The translations under genes were made by a program, and so were the position numbers. A stretch of DNA of 10,320 bases from Flavobacteriales bacterium UBA979 (GTDB lineage: Bacteria; Bacteroidota; Bacteroidia; Flavobacteriales_D; Sanyastnellaceae), in NCBI GenBank assembly GCA_002292325.1, contig DBBR01000070.1, positions 1-10,320 of the forward strand, written 5' to 3'. Below, one piece after another: positions 1 to 6,572 of the stretch. Position 1 is the stretch's first letter. Each line of letters begins with the position of its first letter. The notes under the pieces were generated by a model that was given only the letters and a program-made list of their open reading frames with translations, had not been told where the DNA came from and searched no databases.

Positions 1-435
1 AATTGGGCGCGCCCAGGCGGACATGCCGTCCACAACCAGCACTATTGGTCGGGGTTACCTTATTGGGGAATCGGGCCTGGAGCCCACAGTTTCAGCGGGA
101 TGAATCGAACCGCTAATGTGTCCAACAACCCGCGCTACATCCGCGCCATGAACTCGGTCGAAAAACCATCCGATTTGCCTTTGGAAACCGATTCCTTGAG
201 TCCAACTGACCGCTACAATGAATCCCTTATGACGGGTTTGCGCACTGCCCGAGGCATTGACCTCTCTCAGCTCGAACGCACATTCGAACGACGCCCTGAC
301 CTAATGAATCCTGATGAATGGGAAAGCCTGATTTCAACTGAACAAGTCATCGAATGGAGTCCTGGCCGATTTCGAATTCCGGAGAAGTCTTGGTTATTTG
401 CTGACCGAATCGCCTCCGCTCTATTTGACGTGTGA
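1..435 (+). CDS. hemW: HemW-type radical SAM protein, C-terminal part (5' end outside window)
   Basis: The reading frame is open from the first base and ends at TGA 433-435, giving the last 144 residues. The stretch HNQHYWSGLPYWGIGPGAHS, about 13 to 32 codons from the edge, matches the HNxxYWxxxxYxGxGxGAHS signature of HemW, the radical SAM family long labelled oxygen-independent coproporphyrinogen III oxidase-like. The later part, with LMTGLRTARGIDL, fits the HemW C-terminal domain, which ends as a winged-helix-like segment. Known HemW proteins are cytosolic heme-binding chaperones of roughly 380 residues that deliver heme to acceptor proteins, so about 60% of this one is missing. The CxxxCxxC cluster motif lies outside the window, so true HemN or another paralogue cannot be fully excluded, although HemN C-termini look different. 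The first ATG seen (position 100) is internal and is not the start. The gene converges with the transporter gene, and their 3' ends overlap by 15 bp. Confidence 0.9.
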   Translation, partial: NWARPGGHAVHNQHYWSGLPYWGIGPGAHSFSGMNRTANVSNNPRYIRAMNSVEKPSDLPLETDSLSPTDRYNESLMTGLRTARGIDLSQLERTFERRPDLMNPDEWESLISTEQVIEWSPGRFRIPEKSWLFADRIASALFDV

Positions 436-1353
436 GTCCGAGTTTATAGCTTGTTGGCGATCTCGTTTTTTCAGCCAAGCATCGATGAAAACCGCACCGA
501 CAATGATCACGGCACCCACGTAAAAACTGCCGTTCATGCGCTCTTCTTCTCCGAAGATCAAGGCTGCCAAAACAATCGCATACACCGGTTCCAAATTAAT
601 GGCCACCGCCGTGGTAAAAGCGGTCAAGTTTTTCATCACCTCTATACTCATCAAAAAAGCAAAAGCTGTGGCCAATGTTGCAAGAAGTCCCAACCAAAGC
701 CAATCCGACTCCTGAACATGCCAAAATTCCACGTTCATTCCCTTTCCTTGAACTAAAAAAATCCCGCACAACACCAATGCTGCACTGAGCAACTCCACCC
801 GAGTGAGGTTCGCTGAATCGTAGCGCTTGACCAATACAGCGTTAAACGTAGCAAATACAGCCGCCAAGGCTGCAGAAAGAAGGGCAAGAGCCACCCCCTG
901 GTAATAGTCAGACATGTCTGAAATGGCACCGCCAGTAGAAGGCCCAAATAACAACACCAAAAGCCCAACTATGATCACCACACCCAGCAGCACTTCCCGG
1001 ACATCCAATCGCCGGCGATGCACCAAAGGTTCAATTAAGCTGACAAAGACCGGAGTTGTGGCCAACGTCGCAAGTGCTACAGAAACATTGCTCACCTTAA
1101 TGCTCGCAAAAAATGCAATCCAGTGCGCAGCCGCAAAACATCCTACCAACGCCACTTTCCATAAAACACCCGGCTCAAACCGCTGAATGCGGCGGCGAAT
1201 CATTAACCACAACCAGACCAATCCACCTCCCAAAAACACCCGCCAGAAGACCAAACGCTCAGCGTCCAATGAAATAAGTTTGCCTAAAATACCCGTGAAA
1301 CCAAAGATCACCACAATGAAGTGGAGCATAAAGGTGCTTTGGCGACGATTCAT
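421..1353 (-). CDS. EamA-family (DMT superfamily) transporter, 10 TM
   Basis: This 310-residue integral inner-membrane protein is of the drug/metabolite transporter type; the substrate cannot be told from sequence. Two EamA repeats are visible, about residues 5-137 and 152-293, with ten hydrophobic segments. Family-typical stretches are GFTGILGKLI (18-27), FWRVFLGGG (36-44), ATTPVFVSLIEPLV (98-111) and NLEPVYAIVLAALIFGEE (253-270). Basic residues lie between helices and at the C-terminus (LKKRDRQ), as in the usual inside-positive topology. The frame stays open to a GTG at 1404, but I chose ATG 1353 because it starts just before the first helix, gives the usual length of about 300, and leaves a 53-bp gap to the divergent gene at 1407. 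A Bacteroidota-like -7 box (TAGATTTG, 1366 to 1359 on this strand) lies only 5 bp before this ATG. If that box is real, the second Met at 1329 could be the start instead. The stop TAG (423-421) lies inside the hemW 3' end. Confidence 0.93.
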   Translation of the reverse strand: MNRRQSTFMLHFIVVIFGFTGILGKLISLDAERLVFWRVFLGGGLVWLWLMIRRRIQRFEPGVLWKVALVGCFAAAHWIAFFASIKVSNVSVALATLATTPVFVSLIEPLVHRRRLDVREVLLGVVIIVGLLVLLFGPSTGGAISDMSDYYQGVALALLSAALAAVFATFNAVLVKRYDSANLTRVELLSAALVLCGIFLVQGKGMNVEFWHVQESDWLWLGLLATLATAFAFLMSIEVMKNLTAFTTAVAINLEPVYAIVLAALIFGEEERMNGSFYVGAVIIVGAVFIDAWLKKRDRQQAINSDSHVK

Positions 1354-1367
1354 TCCGGCAAATCTAC

Positions 1368-1379
1368 CCGTAACTTCGT
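1368..1379. promoter_or_regulatory. 12-bp intergenic motif CCGTAACTTCGT, copy 1
   Basis: This site lies in the 53-bp gap between the divergent EamA and EEP genes, 27 bp before the ATG at 1407. The same 12 bases occur exactly once more among the intergenic sequences here, at 6555-6566. TAACTTCG within it differs by one base from the Bacteroidota -7 consensus TAnnTTTG. I see no TTG at the expected 17-23 bp upstream, so its role as promoter or operator is only a guess. Confidence 0.25.
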
Positions 1380-1406
1380 TATCCTTCACTTTGCAAGAAA
1401 TCACAC

Positions 1407-3170
1407 ATGAAATTTTTATCGACCGCTCTACTCACTTTGCTCATCTTCGGTGAGGCCAGTGCCCAGATTCAACTGGATAATCGCTTCAACGATTGGACGA
1501 ATCAACCCCTTGTTACCAACACGGAAGAAGGTCCGTTTATCAAAGCGAGCGTCACAAGCAATGTCGATTGGCTGTATCTCTACGTCGAAATGCTCAACGA
1601 AGTCGCCCTGGATGAGGATGTTCTGCCCAATGACCTGCGCATTTTACTCGATTTAGATGATGACCTCGAGACGGGTGTGAATTATGCCAATCAAGGGCTC
1701 GGTGTGGATCTACTCATTAACCTCGCTGATCGGCAGGCCATCCGATACACCAATGGGTCAGGCATCGAGTCATTCAATGAAGTCGGCATGCGAGTCGCAC
1801 CAACGTACAGCGGCACTCAATTTGAAATCGCCTTCAATCGGGAGCTCGCACAAGTGCTGGGTCCGGATGTTCGAATTGCATGGTATGACAATGCGACACA
1901 AGTGAGTTTTCCCATCGGTGGGTTCGCCCACACGCTCAACGAAAACCTCGACCCGTGGATTCCGATGAGCATAGAGCGAGCGCCCGGAACCCTGGATCGG
2001 GTCGCGTTTTGGAACATGAATGGGCGCATGGATGAGCCCGCGGCGCAACAAGCGATGGAACGCATTTTTCAAGCAGTTAGCCCCGATATTATTGGGTTTT
2101 CTGAAGTGTCCAATGTGAGTGCAAATTTCGTGACGGGTCTCCTGAATGAGTGGATTCCCATTGAAGGGGGCGGTTCTTGGACGGTTGTGAAAGACGACTG
2201 GGATTTGATGGTGGCGGCCAAGGGAAACATCTTGGAGTCGTTCGCTTCGGTGACCCGACAATTTCCAGTGGTCGTGGAAGGGCATGCTGATTGGGGGGTG
2301 CCGTTGCTGTTCACCACCAGTCACATGAAGTGCTGCGGAGGTTCTTCCAACGAAGCTCAAAGGCAAGCAGAGGCCGATGAGTACATGGCGTTTTTACGCA
2401 ATGCCATCGACGGAGAAGGGGACGTGAGCATTCCGACCAATACACCCGTTGTCTACGGTGGCGACCTCAACATGGTCGGGCTCGACAATCCGATTTACAC
2501 CTTGGTTTCTGGAGACATTAGCGACGAATCATCACATGGACCAGATTTTACACCGGATTGGGATGGCTCCACGCTCACAGAATGGCCGCTGCTGCAGTCC
2601 GATCATCCGTTTGATTTTACATGGCAAAGCAGCAACCTCTCCTCGGAGTGGATGCCTGGAAAGCTCGACTACCTTATCACGTCAGACGCATCGGCCGACG
2701 TGAAAGGGGGATTTGTCATCCGGACCGCAAACATGAGTCCCGAACGACTGGACGAACTGGGCTTAGAAGCAGGAGACGCATTGGCCGCCTCAGACCATTT
2801 TATTGTGGTTGGAGACCTTGGCCTTGGTGACCTAATCGGTTACGTTCCGGACTTCGATGACGATGGAGTCAGCGACTACGAAGACAACTGCCTCAGTGTG
2901 TTGAATGCGGACCAAAGTGACTTCAATGAGGACGGCGTGGGAGATGCATGCAGTGACAGTGATGGAGATGGACTCAGTGACGCCTTAGAAATCAATGTTT
3001 ATGGAAGCGATCCCACACTCTCCGATACGGACGGAGACGGCATCACAGACGGACTGGAGCTTTGCAGCTGCAGTTCGTTGGATCTCTGTCCTGGCGATCT
3101 AACAAACGATTCCGTGGTATCTGTCGCCGACCTATTGGTGTTACTCGGGTTGTTTGGCGGAACGTGCTAA
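1407..3170 (+). CDS. Secreted endonuclease/exonuclease/phosphatase-family protein with TSP3 repeats and terminal dockerin-like motif
   Basis: The protein has 587 residues. A signal peptide (MKFLSTALLTLLIFGEASAQ, cleaved near residue 20) exports it. Residues 21-190 form a beta-rich domain resembling CBM9/DOMON-like sugar-binding modules (weak call). Residues about 196-470 are an EEP-fold phosphoesterase with the family landmarks in order: N203/N205 (FWNMNG), metal-ligand E233 (GFSEV), H306 (TTSHMKCC), D353 and N355 (YGGDLN), D421 (LDYL) and the terminal D463-H464 (SDHF). These suggest an active Mg-dependent enzyme. The family includes DNases, phosphodiesterases and sphingomyelinase-like enzymes, so the substrate is open. 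Residues 482-551 are Asp-rich thrombospondin type 3 repeats, and 561-587 are a Cys-bracketed half-dockerin. Unlike its neighbour it has no T9SS sorting domain. ATG 1407 directly precedes the signal peptide; there is no Shine-Dalgarno. It stands alone on its strand, diverging from the transporter and converging with the lamin-tail protein gene. Confidence 0.9.
   Translation: MKFLSTALLTLLIFGEASAQIQLDNRFNDWTNQPLVTNTEEGPFIKASVTSNVDWLYLYVEMLNEVALDEDVLPNDLRILLDLDDDLETGVNYANQGLGVDLLINLADRQAIRYTNGSGIESFNEVGMRVAPTYSGTQFEIAFNRELAQVLGPDVRIAWYDNATQVSFPIGGFAHTLNENLDPWIPMSIERAPGTLDRVAFWNMNGRMDEPAAQQAMERIFQAVSPDIIGFSEVSNVSANFVTGLLNEWIPIEGGGSWTVVKDDWDLMVAAKGNILESFASVTRQFPVVVEGHADWGVPLLFTTSHMKCCGGSSNEAQRQAEADEYMAFLRNAIDGEGDVSIPTNTPVVYGGDLNMVGLDNPIYTLVSGDISDESSHGPDFTPDWDGSTLTEWPLLQSDHPFDFTWQSSNLSSEWMPGKLDYLITSDASADVKGGFVIRTANMSPERLDELGLEAGDALAASDHFIVVGDLGLGDLIGYVPDFDDDGVSDYEDNCLSVLNADQSDFNEDGVGDACSDSDGDGLSDALEINVYGSDPTLSDTDGDGITDGLELCSCSSLDLCPGDLTNDSVVSVADLLVLLGLFGGTC
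2850..3059 (+). repeat. Thrombospondin type 3 (calcium-binding) repeat region of the EEP protein
   Basis: Residues 482-551 contain three Asp-rich units: DDDGVSDYEDNC, NEDGVGDACSDSDGDGLSD and SDTDGDGITDGLE. This DxDxDGxxD pattern is the calcium-binding signature of TSP3 repeats, common as stalks or linkers in secreted Bacteroidota proteins. The repeats link the catalytic domain to the terminal dockerin-like motif. Confidence 0.85.
3087..3167 (+). other. C-terminal half-dockerin-like motif of the EEP protein
   Basis: The last 27 residues (561-587) start and end in cysteine and hold one EF-hand-like loop, GDLTNDSVVSVADLL. D564, D568, S572 and D575 fall at loop positions 1, 5, 9 and 12, as in a dockerin repeat; position 3 is Thr and the usual Gly at position 6 is Ser. 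Only one of the two loops of a true dockerin is present. The role may be anchoring or stabilising the protein by calcium; this is inference. Confidence 0.6.
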
Positions 3171-3188
3171 ACCGGGGAGGTTCTTGGT

Positions 3189-6100
3189 TTATTCCTCCAG
3201 TGAACGTACCAACTTCACCGTCTTCATGCCGTTCGCTGTTGCAATTTTGACCACATACGTTCCTTCGGGAAATGATTGCATGTTGAGCGTGCTAAACCTC
3301 AGCTGAGGTTGAATGGTTTCCACAAGCCTTCCAGCGATCGAGTAAACCTCGATGTTTTCAATGACCTCATCCGATTCAAACATCACCAATCCATTCGTTG
3401 GGTTGGGCCAGACGCGAGCATCCGTTGTCAGTTCTTCAACGGAAACGACGATGATATCAACTTCAACAGAGGTTTGGTCTGAACACACGCCATCCTCACT
3501 GAACGTCGTCAACGTCACGGTGAAAACACCTTCTTCCGAATACGTGTATACTGGATTCATGTCCTCACTGACGCCTCCATCTCCGAATGTCCAATAGTAA
3601 CCTCCCGCACCGGTGCTGGTATTTTCAATTTCGAGAGCGCCATCCAGAATGTTCCAAGGGGTGGTCACATTAAATGCCGCATTGACAGCAGATGTGAGAT
3701 CTGATTGGTAGCGAGGTGAAATCCGATAGCCCTCAAAATAGGGCTCGTCAAAATCCCGTTGATCGCCAATTCCGGTGACCCCAAATACGCCGATGGGCGC
3801 CTCAGACAGGAACAGGTCCGTATTCGCGTCAATTCGCATCGTGTAAACCGCATTGCCCGTCGTAATGTCAACCTCAAAACTTGGAGCGCTGTTCGTCCAC
3901 TGTTCCGGATCCACCAATTCCACACACTTCAATCGAATAACGTGTGACTCCGTGCTTTCGTTGAGCTCTTGAACCAGAGGTGGTTGCTCTGTTAAAAACC
4001 CGGATCCCTCATAAAGAACGGTATCCGCAATGATCTGGGTCAGTCCCGCAAATTGAGCAATGGTACCACGCACGCGCAAACTGTCTCCGGGGACAACCTC
4101 TGCGTATCCAAAATCAGATAAAGGGCTGAAAACGTTGATTCCATCCGTGGAATCAATCAACGAAAATTGCAATCCCGCAGGATAATCGTTCCACCCGTGC
4201 ACAATCCCTCGCAACTCGCATGAAACACCCAAACTATCCGTTACACCCGAAACCAAGTCCACTGAGCGAACCGCTGCAATATCATAGACGGGATAGGTTA
4301 AGTCCGACGGTTGAATGTGGATGGTCACGGTGTCAATGAGTAAAATCAACTCTCCAGACGTCACTTGAATCGCCAATTCAACCGTCTCCTCTCCTTCCGG
4401 CTCTTCATCATCAATGGCCGCAAACATGAAGGATTGGTCGTTCAACAAACCAATGGGAAACGAGAACTCAGGCAAAGGAAAAACCCCTGGAAAGTCAACC
4501 CCCGCTTCTGCGGTACCGCCCACAACATCCACCACCACAGTGGCATTTTGAAGGGGATAAGCAACCTGCATCACCACTTCTGCCCCGCCTCCCTCGAAAA
4601 TGTACAAGTCCGTTGCTGCAAAACCCAGTTCCATATCCGGCGTGCCCGTACACGTTGCCGCATGGTAACCAATGAAATCAAACGTGTCAGACGGGTACAC
4701 ATCCCATTGGTACTGACCCACTTCCCAGTCTGTGCTGCCTTGAGAAACATTGGCTTTGCGCACCAGGGTGTATTCTGCCATTTCTCCAGCACCCCCGTCC
4801 ACCTGCCAAGCACTTCCCGGGTCGGGTCCAAATTCACCCATTTGGTCGATGATGACCCCGTCGTGGTACAGCACAATGACATCATTGCCATTGAACCATG
4901 TAATTTGACTGACCAGGTCTCCCGCTTGAAACAGTTCCGGCGTTGCCAAGGCATTCATGAGGACAAACACCCCATTGGGCTCAATCACACCTGAAAGCTC
5001 CTGAACATTGGTCGCTTCGGAAGCGCCGTTGTTCCAAGTCTCCATGGAATAACCCGTCAAGTCAATCGCGACAGGTGATGGGTTATAAAGCTCGATGGCC
5101 TTGTTATTGCTGTTGCCCTCAACGTACTCAGAAATAAAAATTTCCTCACAGAAACTAGCGCTTTCACAATCCAAAATTTCCACTTCCAAAAACGACGTGC
5201 TCAAGCTGTCACATTCCAAACCCGCAATCGAAGAAAGCATTTCACCGGGAAGTAAAGTCTCTGAGTCAAATCCACCGAGGCCACTCGAACCCCATACTTG
5301 ATAGGTCCCAACACCAAGCACCGTGAAGTCATATTGCGGATAGCCCACCGTGTCGAGAATGGTTTGTGTTTCATCGGTGATCACAAAAATGTACTCCGCG
5401 TCCACGGCCTCCGAAGTGTAACCAAACGTTACCTCCGCGTTTTCCAACCCCAAGCACCCTAACGCTGTGGGCGTGCCTGAAGCATCCGTCACAGCTCCGC
5501 CGTCGCAGGCAGGTGGATCACATGTTTCGCCTTGAATTTCAATGCTGTTTATTGTCCATGCAAAACACCCTTCCCCTGTAATCCCATCAACGGGTTGACC
5601 CGGGGCCAATGAAGCTGCCTCCAAGGGAGCGTCATGCGAAACACCAACAACCTCCAACAAACCATCTCCAAGACCAGAAAGGTTGATTGCGGTTCCATCA
5701 AATGAAGCAATAATCGCACCGGTTTCCGCATCTGTTACCACCGATGTAAACGCCGCATCCGGTACGTCCGTCGTGTGGTTCAATTGAACCAAAACCAGCT
5801 CTCCGGCGTCTGTGCACACAAAACTATTGTTCGCGTTCTGCAGGGCAATTTGGCCTCCATCGCATAACAAAACATTGCTGTATCCAGGAGTCGGAGACTG
5901 AAGGATAAAATCGCCTGGAGTTTGAGGCATGCCGCCGTCAGGTACCCTTGCCAAGCTTTGGTAGTCGGCCAATCCTTCTGCACTCTCGTTCAGTTGTGTG
6001 CCGTTTGGGGTCAAAACATCCAATAATGCGCTCATCGGTGGTTGGTTGTTCCCGTAGACCACTCCATCCAAAATATCCTCATCCGTCACCGGTGTTCCAC

Positions 6101-6470
6101 TCGGAAAACTAGAAATGTCCGCATCGTACAGCGCGATTCCCTCTTGACCTACCTGAAGCCAGTTGGTTGATTCAATTACAATGTCCGCTGATGAAAGGCC
6201 TGGACCTCCGATTAGAAAAAAACCATCAGCATTCAAATTGTACCCCGAGAGGTCAATGGATAGGTTTGACTGAGCATTTGAACCGTTAAAAATCACCAAA
6301 ACAAACCCTGATAAATCCTGATTTGCTGAACCATAAAGCTCCACAAATTCTTCTGTGTCGATGCCGGGTCCCGATGGATCAAATTCGTTAATAACGAGCT
6401 GTGACTGAGCCTGCATCATAAAAAGTACCGAAGCAGCGATCAAAGTAAAGGCCTGAAAAAGTGGGCGCAT
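3189..6470 (-). CDS. T9SS-sorted multidomain surface protein (lamin-tail, OB-like, PKD domains)
   Basis: This protein has 1093 residues. After a signal peptide (about residues 1-23), domains in order are: lamin-tail domain 1 (24-200; starts QLVINEFDPSG); two Cys-bracketed repeats (203-317, 322-435); lamin-tail domain 2 (441-575; FISEYVEGNSNNKAIELYN); a Calx-beta-like stretch (612-720; AEAGVDF ... EPEGEETVELAI); two OB-like domains of YhcR/DUF5689 type (about 745-823 and 843-925; the second ends GYRISPRYQSDL); a PKD domain (935-1008; YYWTFGDGG); and a type A T9SS sorting signal (1018-1093; WPNPTNG, ending in a basic VKLVRS strand). It should cross the outer membrane through T9SS and be attached to or released at the cell surface. 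I see no catalytic motif, so a binding or scaffold role is likely. The start ATG 6470 directly precedes the signal peptide. A good promoter candidate lies 28 bp upstream. The stop TAA (3191-3189) lies 18 bp from that of the convergent nuclease-like gene. Confidence 0.92.
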   Translation of the reverse strand: MRPLFQAFTLIAASVLFMMQAQSQLVINEFDPSGPGIDTEEFVELYGSANQDLSGFVLVIFNGSNAQSNLSIDLSGYNLNADGFFLIGGPGLSSADIVIESTNWLQVGQEGIALYDADISSFPSGTPVTDEDILDGVVYGNNQPPMSALLDVLTPNGTQLNESAEGLADYQSLARVPDGGMPQTPGDFILQSPTPGYSNVLLCDGGQIALQNANNSFVCTDAGELVLVQLNHTTDVPDAAFTSVVTDAETGAIIASFDGTAINLSGLGDGLLEVVGVSHDAPLEAASLAPGQPVDGITGEGCFAWTINSIEIQGETCDPPACDGGAVTDASGTPTALGCLGLENAEVTFGYTSEAVDAEYIFVITDETQTILDTVGYPQYDFTVLGVGTYQVWGSSGLGGFDSETLLPGEMLSSIAGLECDSLSTSFLEVEILDCESASFCEEIFISEYVEGNSNNKAIELYNPSPVAIDLTGYSMETWNNGASEATNVQELSGVIEPNGVFVLMNALATPELFQAGDLVSQITWFNGNDVIVLYHDGVIIDQMGEFGPDPGSAWQVDGGAGEMAEYTLVRKANVSQGSTDWEVGQYQWDVYPSDTFDFIGYHAATCTGTPDMELGFAATDLYIFEGGGAEVVMQVAYPLQNATVVVDVVGGTAEAGVDFPGVFPLPEFSFPIGLLNDQSFMFAAIDDEEPEGEETVELAIQVTSGELILLIDTVTIHIQPSDLTYPVYDIAAVRSVDLVSGVTDSLGVSCELRGIVHGWNDYPAGLQFSLIDSTDGINVFSPLSDFGYAEVVPGDSLRVRGTIAQFAGLTQIIADTVLYEGSGFLTEQPPLVQELNESTESHVIRLKCVELVDPEQWTNSAPSFEVDITTGNAVYTMRIDANTDLFLSEAPIGVFGVTGIGDQRDFDEPYFEGYRISPRYQSDLTSAVNAAFNVTTPWNILDGALEIENTSTGAGGYYWTFGDGGVSEDMNPVYTYSEEGVFTVTLTTFSEDGVCSDQTSVEVDIIVVSVEELTTDARVWPNPTNGLVMFESDEVIENIEVYSIAGRLVETIQPQLRFSTLNMQSFPEGTYVVKIATANGMKTVKLVRSLEE
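5166..5507 (-). repeat. Cys-bracketed extracellular repeat, unit 2 (residues 322-435)
   Basis: This is the second tandem unit, from CDGGAVTD to VEILDC, 114 residues against 115 for unit 1. Landmarks are kept (FVITDETQTIL, LGVGTYQVWG, LLPGEMLSSIAGLEC) but the two units are well diverged, so the duplication is old. Confidence 0.7.
5520..5864 (-). repeat. Cys-bracketed extracellular repeat, unit 1 (residues 203-317)
   Basis: This unit runs from CDGGQIAL to EIQGETC. It aligns with the following unit at shared landmarks: CDGG at the start, a TDxxTxxI stretch, a GLGDG/GVGTY turn, LxPGxxxxxIxGxxC, and a closing cysteine about 114 residues on. Similar CDGG repeats are known in large secreted Bacteroidota proteins; function unknown. 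Confidence 0.7.
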
Positions 6471-6498
6471 GTGAATCTTGGTTGCGAATAGAGGGAGT

Positions 6499-6532
6499 CA
6501 AAAATACACACTTTAAGCGCGAACACCGACAA
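6499..6532 (-). promoter_or_regulatory. Bacteroidota-type promoter for the T9SS surface protein gene
   Basis: On the - strand, TATTTTTG (6506 to 6499) matches the -7 consensus TAnnTTTG exactly. A TTG (6532 to 6530) lies 23 bp upstream of it, the upper limit of the 17-23 bp spacing described for Flavobacterium. The -7 box lies 28 bp from ATG 6470, leaving a short leader of about 20 nt. Confidence 0.45.
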
Positions 6533-6554
6533 TGCAACTCCAACAGGTATTGAA

Positions 6555-6566
6555 CCGTAACTTCGT
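6555..6566. promoter_or_regulatory. 12-bp intergenic motif CCGTAACTTCGT, copy 2
   Basis: An exact copy of the motif at 1368-1379, placed 6 bp before the ATG of the DUF4175 gene in the 102-bp divergent gap. If TAACTTCG were a -7 box the transcript would be almost leaderless, and there is no TTG at the right distance. A protein-binding site is equally possible. Confidence 0.25.
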
Positions 6567-6572
6567 GAACAC

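Noticed and set aside
4..15. Perfect 12-bp palindrome TGGGCGCGCCCA
   Set aside because: It lies inside hemW codons for a conserved stretch at the window edge and has no second copy seen here; most likely chance.
1386..1393. TCACTTTG as a -7 promoter box for the EEP gene
   Set aside because: One mismatch to TAnnTTTG, no TTG 17-23 bp upstream, and it would leave almost no leader before ATG 1407.
1354..1404. GTG-initiated 17-residue N-terminal extension of the EamA transporter
   Set aside because: It would add a polar extension before the first helix, use GTG, and leave only 2 bp to the divergent gene; ATG 1353 fits the family better.
1770..2366. 198-codon open frame on the - strand inside the EEP gene
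   Set aside because: Low-complexity His/Arg/Pro-rich translation, no recognisable domain, and fully covered by a gene with clear family motifs on the other strand.
3168..3191. Inverted repeat TAAACC/GGTTTA spanning both convergent stop codons, as a bidirectional terminator
   Set aside because: Six weak pairs with a 12-nt loop and no flanking U tract. The overlapping GGAGG/CCTCC pairing is just as weak, so I do not call a terminator.
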